This document shows positions 1 to 12,089 of a stretch of DNA of 64,000 nucleotides, in pieces. The translations under genes and the position numbers were made by a program. The notes beneath the pieces were generated by a model. The model did no database searches and was not told the origin of the DNA. It saw only the letters and a list, made by a program, of their open reading frames with translations. The first letter of the stretch is position 1. Every line of letters starts with the position of its first letter. The stretch is taken from the NCBI GenBank assembly GCA_029783825.1, contig JAREIK010002450.1, positions 2,718,039 to 2,782,038 on the forward strand, in the 5' to 3' direction. The DNA is from Sapria himalayana (Eukaryota; Streptophyta; Magnoliopsida; Malpighiales; Rafflesiaceae).

Positions 1-1450
1 ATGGTATTAATTCTTAGATCCAATTAAAGTCGATGGTATGTATCTTTTTCATCATATAATAGCGTCATCTTGGATAGCATAATATTTCAGATGGAAATTT
101 AAACATCCTAGTATCTTCTTGAAAAGTAATAAAAAAAATAACAAATTAAGAGTGATAAAATATAAGAAATTAGGTGTTGAGTATAAGTTATGTATTCTTT
201 TTAGATAATGATGAGAACATCAAGATCATAGGGATTAGTTGCATGATCATCTGGTCCCCCCCGATAGGTTTGTCTATGATTTAAGGTGGCTAAGCTTATC
301 TTTCTCTCTTAGTATAAACTCTATGTCTTGGGTAGTTATCTTCTTTAGTTGTAAACTCAATATAATGTTGTACTGATGAGACTCATGGACTATTGAATTA
401 TCTGAGTATATATGAAATTTATGTACTAGCAAAATTTTATTCTCTTTAGATTCAATATGATCTAAATTAATTAGTATGTATAATAATTTAATGTGAGTAA
501 TATCATATTAAGTATCAACATATACAAATATAATCAATGAAAAACTTTATCATATTAAGTACTCGCAAAATTTTCCTAGGCTTAATTTAATGTGAGTAAT
601 AATTATATCTGTTTCAACATATACAAATATAATAATTTAATGGCACATGGCTATATATAAGATAAGAAGAGTAATGAATTCACAAGTGTCATCTATATTC
701 AAACTTTTCCTAGGCTCGTTGAAAATGAGTACTGATCAAAAAAAATAATATCTATACTCACTAAGATATTATTATTCTCTAATAAGAACTATTTTTATGT
801 TTATTGGGTACTAGAATAGTGAAAGAATGCGCATCTCAAGGTTCTAGATGTCAATGTTTCTTTTCTTGGATAGTGATAGAGAACATAATAGGTGAATTCA
901 AAATTTTTGGGAAATAAGCTTAATAATTTATCTATAAAATATTTGATCTTAAAGGGTATGTGCTAAGAAAGAAGAGATTAGGACATCTGATTGATAAAAT
1001 AGATTGTGGTGAAAAAAATTAAATTTCTTTAAAAATATTTTAGTATACAATTTTCAAGTTGGAGTGTTCCAAATGTTTCGATTAGATGTGTACTCTTTCT
1101 TTTACAATCTAATTATGTTAGGTTGTATCGTCGCAAGAAGCTTGAAAAATATAATTAAATTTTTAAATATTTTTATTGAGTTTAGTTTTTATAATTTTAT
1201 GAAAAATCTAAAAAATAAAAAGTAATTGTGAGTTATTATGAAAGAAACATATTCATATATGTATTTAAGTAGTTATCAATAAAAAAAAATTATATGTTAT
1301 GTTATTTTTATATGATCATATTTGTATAAGATTTTCATACATCAAAGTGTTTTAGATTGAATTGATCTCTCCTCAAACTTGATTGGGATGGAAGATATAA
1401 TGCTCTAGTAAGTTTCATAACTAATATATTTCATATATTATAGTTGAAAT
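1..1450. repeat. Old direct repeat, copy 1 (partner at about 12090-13560)
   Basis: AT-rich DNA with no credible gene. By eye it is collinear with about 12090-13560 over more than 1.2 kb. Shared blocks include 'tatgtatctttttcat' (near 37 and 12119), the stretch near 960-1010 against 12900-12946, and 'aagtagt(t/g)atcaataaa' (near 1264 and 13259). The copies are in the same orientation and have many substitutions and indels. Copy 1 probably starts before the window. It could be a long terminal repeat of a large non-coding retroelement or a segmental duplication; no terminal TG/CA or target duplication was found. Confidence 0.5.
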
Positions 1451-2200
1451 ATTTTTAAAATTAAGATAAATTATTCTTAATTTAATCTGTAATGAGTGAT
1501 CAAGATGAGAATACACATATAATGAATTCAAAATTCTCAACGGAGATCTTATCATTAAAGAGAGTTAAGTTGTGTGAAAAGACACTTTTGTTTAGCACAC
1601 AAAGTATTAATTATTTTGGGTTAATTTGTATTGATTATATTATGTTTTTATATAAAATATGAGCTTATAATAAAATAGTTTTATTAAATAATATTTTTTA
1701 TGGATTTAGATGAATAGTAGTGATATCAGATATAATTTGAGTTGAATTAGAGAATATGATAGAAAGTTTTTTTGGGTAGAAAAATAATAGAAAGTTGTGA
1801 TATTTTCAATATCATAACTTAGTTACACAAGCATAAGCATGTTAATATTTCAAGATATTTTTCAGCATTGCAACATATTATTACATAGTCAAGATTACAT
1901 AATAACAAGTGATTTTTAGTCATGGAAAATACTTGTTCTCATGATTTTTTAATCCAAGGAGGAATATTCTCACTCATGTCTTTCTTGTTATGATAACTTT
2001 GTGTTCTAAAGAAAAAATATCTTATTTGTGATATTTTTGTTATTGCTATTATGTGCTTTTGAGAACAAATATTACTCATAATAACTTTTGCTATTGTGCT
2101 TTTATATTATAAAGGATAATTGTTAGTCATGATATTTTTGTAGTCATGATTTTATGTTTTTGGAAAAGAATTATTTCAATCATGATATTCTCGTCGGCAT
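1451..2200. other. AT-rich intergenic DNA, no gene seen
   Basis: No coding signal. The interval contains irregularly repeated phrases such as 'catgat(a/t)tt' and 'tagtcatga' that recur near 9480-9600. It is the DNA into which the young copia element inserted at 2206; without that element, 2205 joins 7497. Confidence 0.5.
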
Positions 2201-2205
2201 GAATT

Positions 2206-2790
2206 TGTTGGACCCTGATTCCAGTTGTTGAACACAACGGGTTAAATAATTGCTCAAGAAAAACTGTAGAAAAATAAAATAGGCACACCAGAATTTTAAC
2301 GTGGTTCACCCTTTGTTTTGGGCTACGTCCACGGGACAAACTCCGACAAATTCTTACACTAATAAAATAGCAGGATACAACAATAATTCATCTCTAGTCA
2401 AATACTAGAGGTAGAAAATTCTCACACCCTCAAGAATTATTATTCTTGGCATACAAGTAGAAAATCACACCCCAAGCAACACTCACACTATTTTTATCCT
2501 CACACCCCTTTTAGGAATAAATTCCTAAGCATATACACAAAGAAAAAATATTTTCTCTCAAAATATTTTTCTCATCAACTTAGTGAGTTAGAAACACAGA
2601 ACTCACTAAATTGGATACAGAGAGGATTTGATTTTGGGATAATTGAAAAGAGAAATAAGCTGCCTATTTATAGGCAGCTTGCTGGGAAGAGACAAAGTTA
2701 GGCAGCCTAAACCTTTTGATTTTTCTTTTTTTTTATTTATTATTATTTTATTGTGGGTGGGCCCTCCATGTCGGAGGACCCATCCCAACA
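2206..2790 (-). repeat. 3' LTR of the young copia element
   Basis: This LTR is 585 bp and bounded by TG and CA. It pairs with 6908-7491. It includes a perfect inverted repeat (2657-2680, arms 'aagctgcc'/'ggcagctt') around the TATA-like core 'tataaata' on the minus strand. Confidence 0.95.
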
Positions 2791-2803
2791 ATTCTTTCCC
2801 GTC
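2791..2803 (-). other. Polypurine tract next to the 3' LTR
   Basis: Minus-strand 'ACGGGAAAGAAT' abuts the LTR, the position where plus-strand DNA synthesis is primed in LTR elements. It is short but purine-rich. Confidence 0.6.
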
Positions 2804-2806
2804 CGA

Positions 2807-5800
2807 CTACATGGGGGGCATCACCAATCCAGCAATAACTCTGCAGTATTCTAAATTACTTCTTGGCAAAGTCTTGGTCAACATGTCTGATCCATTTTCT
2901 TCAGTATGGATCTTTTCAAGTTGTAGTAGCTTCTTTTCCAACACATCTCTGATCCAATGATTTCTTACATTGATATGCTTTGATCGTGAATGAAATGAGG
3001 AATTCTTGCCAAGGTGAATAGCACTTTGACTGTCACATAACAGCTGGTATTTCTGTTGTTGAAAATTGAGTTTTAAGAATCTCATCATCCATAGCAACTC
3101 CTTACATGCTTCCGTTGTCGCAATAAACTCTGCTTCAGTAGTGGATAGAGCAACACACTTCTGTAACTTAGATTGTCATGCAACAGCTCCCCTTGCAAAT
3201 GTAATCAAGTATCCTGAAGTTGACTTCCTCGAATCAACATCACCTGCCATGTCCGCATCTGTATAACCAACTAACATGGGTTTGGAATTTCCAAAACATA
3301 GACACATTTTGGAAGTTCCACGTAGATACCTGAAAATCCATTTTACTGAGGCCCAATGTTCTTTTCCTGGATTTGAAAGAAATCTACTCACTACTCCAAC
3401 TGAGTAAGCAATATCTGGCCGCGTACAAATCATGGTATACATAAGACTTCCAACTGCTGAAGCATAAGGAACCTTGTCCATTTCTTCTTTCTCCTTATCT
3501 GTAGAAGGGCTTTGTTTAGAGCTTAGCTTAAAGTGGTTAGCAAGAGGATAACTAACTTCTTTAGCATTCTCCATGTTGAACTTCTGAAGCACTTTCTCTA
3601 TGTACTTTTCTTGTGACAACCATAGTTTCTTGGCACTTTATCTCTGTCAATTTTCATGCCAATAATTTGCTTTGCTGAACCCAAGTCTTTCATGGCAAAA
3701 GACTTGTTCAGCTGCTTCTTCAAGTAGTTAATTCTGGAAATATTCCTGCCAACTATCAACATATCATCCACATAGAGTAAGAGAATAATGAAATCATCAT
3801 CAGAAAATTTCTGCACAAACACGTAGTGATCTGAAGTAGTCTTCTTGTAGTCTTGCTCCCCCATAATTGATTCAAACTTCTTATACCACTGTCTTGGTGC
3901 TTGCTTCAAGCCGTATAAACTTTTCTTTAATTTGCACACGTAGTCTTCTTTTTCTTTTTCAATGAAACTCTCTGGCTGCTCCATGTATATTTCTTTCTCC
4001 AAATCACCATGAAGGAATGCAGTTTTGACATCCATTTGCTCTATTTCCCAATCAAGACTTGCTGTTAAACCCAACACCGTACAGATGGATGTCATCTTTA
4101 CGACAGGAGAAAAAATTTCATCAAAATCAATGCCTTTCTTTTGGCTGAACCCCTTGACGACCAATCTGGCTTTGAATCTTGGATTGCAGTTGTGTTCATC
4201 ATGCTTGATTCTGAACACCCATCTATTTTTCAAGGCTCTCTTGCCTTTAGGTAATTTCACCAATTCGAACGTTCTGTTTTCATGCAAGGACGTCATCTCA
4301 TCTTGCATGGCTTCAATCCACTTCTTCTTGTGCTCATCTTCCATAGCTTCTTCAAAGCATTCTGGTTCTCCCCCATCAGTCACTAGCACATACTGATCTC
4401 CAGAGAGTCTAACAGAAGGATATTTTATTCTGGTGGATCTTCTTAGTGGTATGGGAGACTCCTCTTGAATTGGTGGTTGAGATTGAATATTATCTTCACC
4501 ATCTGATTCATTTTCAATGGGGGCATCTACATCAACTAATCTTGGTTGATTATTCTGCACTCCATCTCCAACTTGCCTTGGTATCAGTGACAAATCTGAA
4601 TTGTTATCAGATCTTGAGGCATCCTTTTTACTTTTAATGTCCTCAATAGTTTGATCTTCAACGAATACAGCATCACGGCTTCGAATAAGCTTCTTTTGAA
4701 TTGGATCATAGAATCTATAACCCAATTGATCTTGACCATATCTGATGAAGATGCATGGCGTGTTTTGACATCGAGCTTAGACCTTTCGTCTTTTGGAATA
4801 TGCACAAAAGCTTTACATCCAAACACCCGCAGATGATTATAGGAAACATCCTTTCCAGACCATACCTTCTCTGGAACTTCAAACTGTAGAGGGACACAAG
4901 GTGAGAGATTGAGTACATGTACTACTGCACTCAAAGCCTCAGCCCAAAATACTTTTGTTAACTTTGCATGTGAGAGCAAGCATCTGATTCTTTCCACCAA
5001 AGTTCTATTCCTCCTCTCAGCTAATCCATTCAACTGCGGTGTCTTGGGCGGTGTTAGCTGATGTCGTATACCATGCTTTTTACAATAAGCATCAAACTCT
5101 CCAATATATTCTTTACCATTGTCTGTCCGAATGCACTTTAGCTTCTTCCCAGTTTGTCTCTCGACTGAGGCATGAAAAAGCTTGAAGACATCAAACACTT
5201 GATCTTTTGTTTTCAAGGAATAAGCCCATATTCTTCTAGAATGATCATCGATGAATGTCACAAAGTATTGTGCACCACCAAGTGAGTTTTGCATTGGTCC
5301 GCATAAATCTGAGTGAATCAAATCTAATACATTCTCCACTCTGGAAGGAACAGAACTTTTGAAAGCTACTCTATTCTGTTTTCCTGCTAGGCAATCAACA
5401 CAATTCTTTAGATGCACCTTGTCAATCCCAGACAAGATATTACGTCTAGCCAATTACACCATTCCTTTCTCACCCATGTGGCTAAGTCTTCTATGCCACA
5501 ATTCAATTGCATCATCTTTCTCCATCACGTTCACAGTATTTTTGGAGAGCTCTGCTTGCAGTAAGTACAATGTTGAGTACTTTTTATCTTTGGCCACTAC
5601 CAAAGAGCCCATGGTGAGTTTGCATTGACCATTCTTGAATGTGCTGCAGAAACCTTCATCGTCAAGTCTACCTGTAGAAATTAGATTCAGGCAAATCTTG
5701 TTCCCATCTCTGTCTCCAGGTAGACATCTCCTATGCCTGCGATCTTTGCAGATTCGTCATTTCCCATCCTTACAACACCAAATTCTCCTAGCTTGTAAGA

Positions 5801-6730
5801 TGAGAAGAATTCTCTTCGAGAAGTAGCGTGGATGGAGGCACCACTGTCAATCACCCAACTAGTCTCATGTGTTGCAAGATTAACAACCTCATCATCATGC
5901 AAAACTTGAAATTCATCAGTGGTGATAGCTGCACGTTCATCATCATTGTTATCACCATTCTTCTCTTCTTTGCCACTCGTTCTCATTTGCTCGTTCTTGA
6001 ACTTCCGGCAAAATTTCTTGATGTGACATTTCTTCTTGCAATGATGGCATTCGACATTTGCATATTTGTTGGACCTTCCTCTGCTCTTGTCCCTTGGGTG
6101 TTGACTTCTGGTTTGTTTCCTCCCCCTGGAATCTGCTACAAGGACATCAGATTTTGATGAAGAGGAGTTTTGTGATCTTCGTCTCATCTCTTCATTTAAA
6201 ATGCTGCCTTTGACTTCTTCTAGGTTAACACCTTTCGATGCTATACTTGTGATTGACATCTTCAGAGTATCCCATGACTCCGGTAAAGACATGAGCACAA
6301 AAAGACCGAGCAATTCATCATCAAGTTTTGTGCCCATTCCATGCAACTCATCCACAATCTCTTGAAATTCATTCAAGTGATCCGCCACAGAACTGCCATC
6401 TCGATATTTTGTTTGAACTAGCTTCTTTAAATAAAATAATTTGTTGCTACCACTTTTTGCAGCATACAAATTTCCGAGCTTTTTCCATAGTTCCGAGGCA
6501 TTAGACTCTTTGCGAATGTGGTTGTACACATTGTCGTCAACGAACTGCCGAATGAGGCCACACACTTGTTCGTGCTCGAACTTCCAATCTTCATCTGATG
6601 TGTCCTTGAGTTTTGTTGAAAATACTGGCAAATGCATCTTTGTCACATATAAGAGATCTTTCATCTTATCTCTCCATATGGGATAATTGGTGCCAGTCAA
6701 ACTGATCATTTTGTGTGTTTTTGCCTCCAT
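2807..6730 (-). pseudogene. Broken gag-pol polyprotein of the young copia element
   Basis: The first in-frame ATG is at 6730. Domains in order are: gag (UBN2 type, about 6730-6050); a CCHC zinc knuckle near 6040 spaced CX2CX4HX4C, in which the usual Gly before the His is Cys; aspartic protease with 'DSGA' near 5850; GAG-pre-integrase and integrase (about 5640-4800; 'TDNGKEY' and 'GLAERRNRT' carry the second Asp and the Glu of the DDE triad); reverse transcriptase (about 4400-3640) with an intact 'YVDD'; and RNase H (about 3330-2830). Breaks are: a small deletion with frameshift near 5690, TAA at 5454-5456, frameshifts near 4750 and 3630, and TGA at 3176-3178 where a Trp codon is expected. The element cannot make a full polyprotein but could be mobilised in trans. 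Confidence 0.9.
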
Positions 6731-6887
6731 TGCTACAGTACTATTCGTATGAATGAATAGTATCCACCGTATGAATAGTACTTTTACAAAAAAAATAGTT
6801 TTCTTGAGTAAACACAGTCTCAAAAATCTTTTCTGACGGGGAAGATCGGTCTATAGCCGCAACCACAGAGCATACTAAGATTAAGAG

Positions 6888-6905
6888 AACCTGGCTCTGA
6901 TACCA
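6888..6905 (-). other. tRNA-Met primer-binding site
   Basis: Minus-strand 'TGGTATCAGAGCCAGG' lies two bases inside the 5' LTR. This is the standard primer-binding sequence of plant copia elements, complementary to initiator tRNA-Met. Confidence 0.9.
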
Positions 6906-6907
6906 CT

Positions 6908-7491
6908 TGTTGGACCCTGATTCCAGTTGTTGAACACAACGGGTTAAATAATTGCTCAAGAAAAACTGCAGAAAAATAAAATAGGCACGCCAGAATTTTA
7001 ACGTGGTTCACCCTTTGTTTTGGGCTACGTCCACGGGACAAACTCCGACAAATTCTTCCACTAATAAAATAGCAGGATACAACAATAATTCATCTCTAGT
7101 CAAATACTAGAGGTAGAAAATTCCCACACCCTCAAGAATTATTATTCTTGGCATACAAGTATAAAATCACACCCCAAGCAATACTCACACTATTTTTATC
7201 CTCACACTCCTTTTAGGAATAAATTCCTAAGGATATACACAAAGAAAAAATATTTTCTCTCAAAATATTTTTCTCATCAACTTAGTGAGTTAGAAACTCA
7301 GAACTCACTAAATTGAATACAGAGAGGATTTGATTTTGGGATAATTGAAAAGAGAAATAAGCTGTCTATTTATAGGCAGCTTGCTGGGAAGAGACAGAGT
7401 TAGACAGCCTAAACCTTTTGATTTTTCTTTTTTTTTATTATTATTATTTTATTGTGGGTGGGCCCTCCATGTCGGAGGACCCATCCCAACA
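6908..7491 (-). repeat. 5' LTR of the young copia element
   Basis: This LTR is 584 bp and directly followed by the duplicated target 'gaatt' (7492-7496). By eye it has about 13 substitutions and one single-base indel relative to 2206-2790; roughly nine of the substitutions are transitions. Confidence 0.95.
7359..7382 (-). promoter_or_regulatory. Palindromic TATA region of the 5' LTR promoter
   Basis: The minus strand reads a 'TATAAATA' core inside an inverted repeat. In this copy one arm has a C-to-T change that breaks the palindrome, which is perfect in the other LTR (2657-2680). The TATA box role is inferred from position inside the LTR. Confidence 0.6.
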
Positions 7492-7559
7492 GAATTTGTG
7501 TTTGAGAGAAGAAATATATCTGTTATAGTATTCTTTTGTCGTCGTAATTTTTATACTTG

Positions 7560-8500
7560 AAAAAAACTTGTGGCCTTAACCTAAAGTTGTAATTTTTAGC
7601 TTGAAAAGTCACACATCATCTTGGTGGAACCTTGATGGTATAATTGAGGTTCTTAATGATTTTACCAAAAAGTGCAAGGGGATTTGGAATTAAAGCCCTA
7701 GAGCATGCAAAATCCTAGGGGGCATTAATTCTAACCCTTATTTAGGATTAAATTCAAGGCAAACACAAGTAAAGATAAATTAAGAATAGACTTAGATTTT
7801 TATGTTGGCAATCATTGGAAATCTTCAATTTGATGGGGTAATCCATCAAATATTTTGCATAAATTATTTTCAAATGTCAGGAATATAGGTGCTTATGGTT
7901 AGTTTATTATATTTGTATATGATGATTTTGTTTGAATAATATTTATTTATGGTAATATTATAATTTGATTATTAATAGAAATAAATATAATTTTGAATTA
8001 AGATTTAGGGTTTCATTTTAATATAAATTAATGTGTGTCATTGTGGATTGTGATAGGCATGTCACAAGACATATATATGAGATTTGATTCAAAGGAAGTG
8101 GCATGCTCTTCTAATTTTATTCCATGAGATGAATTTGTAAGTGAAAATCCAAAATATATGTAAGTTTAATTGATTCGTATTTGGTAATTGTGTATAATCT
8201 AGAAGAATTATTTTTTGAATGATGTGTGAGTTATGTAATACATCTAATATAGTGTTTTTACTTAGTGTGAGAGTCATATTTATCTAAATAATAAATAATA
8301 AGTTTATTGTTGTTGGTTAGTCAAACTCCTCACATAATTTTTATGGGATCAATATTTGGACTTTTATTTATTTTTATTATTTGTATGCCATGTATACGTG
8401 TGGATTTCTGTTGGACAAAATTAATTATTTAACATATTTTTGAGATTATGTCAAAAATAATAAGTTTTAACATGGTAACAATGTCGCAATAAGTTTTTGA
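7560..8500. repeat. Old direct repeat, copy 1 (partner at about 9600-11010)
   Basis: Collinear by eye with 9600-11010. Shared blocks include the stretch with 'aatatttattt' and 'ttataatttgattatta' (near 7937-7975 and 9990-10023) and a later block near 8320-8470 that matches 10845-10995. The second copy is longer by about 450 bp near 10345-10800. There is no coding content and the class is unknown. Confidence 0.5.
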
Positions 8501-9599
8501 TTTTGTTGTTAGAGATTTTTTTAGTTTTATTGGTCAACTAGAAGTAACGGTATCTTTGTAAAATAATAATTATCTTTCTAATTATTTGGATAGTAAATAT
8601 TACTTGGTGTTTGTTTTGTGTTTGTATTTTTGTTAATTTTTTTTTTTTTTGTTTCTTTTGTAGCCATTACATTTGATTGAATTGAAGATCTGAGACAACC
8701 AATGCTTTTGGACTTAGAAATTGAAAGTACAAGAAAAAATATTGAGACAAAGTGCTGAGAGAGAAAGCATGGAAGATGTCAGCAATGGAATTAATCAAGA
8801 GGGTATAAAATAAGCTATGAAATAGCATATTCTTTATCATGTATTGAGAGATTATTAATGACCAATATTGATGGGTAGCTAATCTAAGATAAATAAAAAT
8901 TAAGAGAATAAAAAAAATGTTTTTTGTTAATTTTGTTGTATTAGATGAAGAAAATTTGTGCGGGTGAAAATCAAATAAAATTTGTACAAAAGCTTGTATA
9001 TTTTAGATGAAGAAAAATATTATTGGAGAATAAATAGTTTCCTACACATTATTAAAAAACAAAAAAGCATATTTCATAAGGAATTACTTCTTAGATGATT
9101 GTTGGATAAAGAAAATGTTACAGTAGACTTTGATAAAAAAAATTATTATGAAGTTGCATGTTATAGTATTTTTCAAAGTCACAATAATAGAAGAATCAAA
9201 GTCAACCTACTTTGAATATGCCAAAGATGATGATGAAATGATGAAATTTTTAATGTTAGAATATGATAGATTTATAAAGGTATATTATAGATTGTGGAAA
9301 AAGTATCAAAAGAGGAAAGTCCACCGCTGAATATTAATGTACTATAAGTGAATGATAAAGTGAAGACAATTATCAATGAACATCAGAAGGAAGAAGAGAT
9401 GAATTTTATAGTGTAGAAGAAAGTCAAGATTTTTACAATAGTCATGACTTTACACACAAGATTGATAAGAGATGTATCATAACAAGTGAAGAATCCATGA
9501 CTTTACTCCAGAGAGCAACATTTTTAATTTTGACATTCTCATTGTCTCGATTTTGTGTTTTAGAAAAGTTTATTAGTCGTGATAATTTTTTATTGTTGT
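8501..9599. other. AT-rich spacer between direct repeats, no gene seen
   Basis: Contains a 66-codon open frame (9130-9330) rich in Lys, Ile and Tyr that I judge to be chance in AT-rich DNA. There are no splice-supported exons and no recognised TE domain. Confidence 0.4.
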
Positions 9600-11010
9600 A
9601 ATTTTTGTACTCTAAAAGAGATTTAAAGTGAAGACAAAGTCATGACTTCTAGTTTAAAAAGTCTCATAGTAACTCGATGAGATCTCAATGATATAAAATT
9701 AGAGATTTTGCTAAAAAGACATGAGGGGATTTGAATTTCCAACATACGAGCATCCAAAATTCTAAACACCATAAATTTCAGCTCCTGCATGGGATCACAT
9801 TCAAAGCAAACGCAATCATGGATTGTTTGGGAATATGATATAAAATTTAAATCCTCACATTGTCATAGAAACTATTGATTCGAGGAGATGAACTACAAAA
9901 TATCTCATGTGAATTTTTCTTTATATTAGATTAAATATGGATCTAAGGTTAATTTATTGTATTTGTGTATGGTAATTTTGTTTGTATAATATTTATTTGT
10001 GATAATGTTATAATTTGATTATTAAAGAAAATGAATATTATTTAACACAAAAATTCATTTTTTTCATTCTAATATAAATTTATATGTATTAGTCATGATA
10101 AATAGTGATAGGTAAGGAAGGGACACACTCATGATATTTTATTCGAAGGAAGTGACTATCCTTATAATATTATCTCGTGAGATGCATATGTATGTGAAAA
10201 TCATAAATTTATACAAGTTTAATTAATGTGAATGAGTCTCATAAGGTCGAAAGTATAAATGAATTTATAATTATTTTAATGTATATATTCTAAAAGAATT
10301 GATCTTAATATTGTATGAGGGTTATGTAGAATGTTGAACCTTTGGATTTTATCTTAATATGTGAATCGTGTGTTAGTTGTGGTAAAGAGTGATATATAAG
10401 TCATAAGACATGTATCATTTGATCTGTTTCATAATATGATAATAATCTTGTGAATTATTTTTTTTTTGTATAATTTTTATAGGTAAAGTTCATAGGAAGA
10501 CTTATTGATTGATGTGAATATGTTGCTTATGAAACAAGTATTATTTTAGTGATTGAATGCCAATTGCACAACTATGATGGAATCATTCTTAGTAGTGATA
10601 GCTTAAGGGTGATAATTACCTTGTATGCCAAGATGGCGAAGAGGCAATTCATATCAATTATTATTTGTATGATAATCGAGCTTAATTTTATATAATACTA
10701 AAGATATCTAATCATACGCTTAAAAATAAGTCAAACTTAAATTTTAAGTATCATTCTGAAATTTAAGATATCTATTACTAAAGATATCTAATCATATGCT
10801 CGAGTTTATCTAATAGATTCAAGCAGTAGATAGTTCCTCAATGGGTTGTCAAATTATTCATATAATTTCTATAGGATTAATATTTAAACTTATGCTTATT
10901 TTTATTATTTTTATAACATATATTTCTGAATTTTCGTTTGACGAAATCAATCACCCAATAAGTTTTTAGGACTGTTATAAATAATAAGTTTTGTTATTAT
11001 AATAAAATCA
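9600..11010. repeat. Old direct repeat, copy 2
   Basis: Second copy of the unit at 7560-8500, same orientation, diverged, with an extra block near 10345-10800. See copy 1. Confidence 0.5.
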
Positions 11011-11019
11011 CAACAAACT

Positions 11020-12089
11020 CATAAAGAATAAATTAACATGATATTTACTAATAAGCATGAGATCTTCACACAATGCGATTGCATCATTCTAGCTTAGCAA
11101 CAACACATTTGTTTTCCATCCTTGTATAGTGCCACTATATTGCACATCGCCACCACTCAATGTTGGCTTCTTCCTTGGTACAGTACCAAACACAATACTA
11201 CCATTTTTTGTTTCCACACCAACAAATTCCTCACAATATCTATCTCATCAATGATATACAGAATTTTAGCTTTGATATCATATTTATTTCAATAAATATA
11301 AAATAAGATAATAATATTTAATGATAGATAATATACAACTCATACCCTTATATAATGGATAAATGTGATTAGGATTGCCCACAAGTCATGTGTTCTCATC
11401 AAAAATATAAAAAAGAGAGTATAAATAAAAATCTCAACACATGTATCTTATAGATTTCTCTTTGTATTTTTTGAAATGCTTAGATTATCTAATGTGTCAA
11501 ATTGGTTGTGTCGTGTTGATATTTGATTTTTTTTGTGGTCTAGTCGAGTCACTATGTCATATCTAAAATGGCACAAGAGAGAAATACTAGGAGAAATTGT
11601 AATTTAAAAAAAAAACTAAATTAGAGGATTAAATGATAAAAAAATTATTTTATAAGTTCATTTACCTAATTATCTAATTATTTTTCATATTATTGTTTTT
11701 TTATAGTTTATTAATGAGAAATAAAAAATAATTAGATTAAATTATTTTATAATTTATTTTGAACTTCAATGAATGTAAACATGTAAATTTTATGGAATTA
11801 GCCCAATTCAATTAACGTTTATGGATAGATCAAAAATTAGTTTTAATTTGAATATTTGGAAAAATAATTTTTTTTTGAATATTTATAAAAATAATGTTTA
11901 ACTACTTTATTTTTTTTATCTAAATTGATTTTTAAAAATAATATTTATAAGGATAATTATTTTTTATTTATCTTATTATGTACTATTTTTATTGTATCTA
12001 TATCTTGATTTTTTGGAATTGTTTTTATTGTCATATCCTATCATGTCGTATCTTCTTGTTCGTATCTATGTTTGTGTTTCTTAGGATAT
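11020..12089. other. AT-rich DNA, no gene seen
   Basis: No recognisable exon or TE domain. A slightly less AT-rich patch at 11090-11260 was translated in all frames by eye without a match. Confidence 0.4.

Larger units (their letters stand above)
2206..7491 (-). mobile_element. Ty1/copia LTR retrotransposon, nearly complete, 5.3 kb, likely Tork/Tnt1 lineage
   Basis: Two near-identical LTRs (585 and 584 bp) start TGTTGG, end CCAACA, and are flanked by a perfect 5-bp target duplication 'gaatt' (2201-2205 and 7492-7496). Read on the minus strand, a tRNA-Met primer-binding site follows the 5' LTR and a purine-rich tract precedes the 3' LTR. The interior encodes gag, protease, integrase, reverse transcriptase and RNase H in copia order, broken by two nonsense changes and about three frameshifts. 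The LTRs differ by about 13 substitutions and one indel by eye (about 2%), so insertion is fairly recent. Lineage assignment rests on remembered similarity to Tnt1-94-type polyproteins and is an inference. Confidence 0.95.

Noticed and set aside
2807..6730. Endogenous pararetrovirus as source of the pol domains
   Set aside because: Integrase precedes reverse transcriptase, and LTRs, primer site and 5-bp target duplication are present: a copia retrotransposon.
6888..6905. tRNA-Met gene fragment
   Set aside because: Only the primer-binding segment is present, directly next to an LTR.
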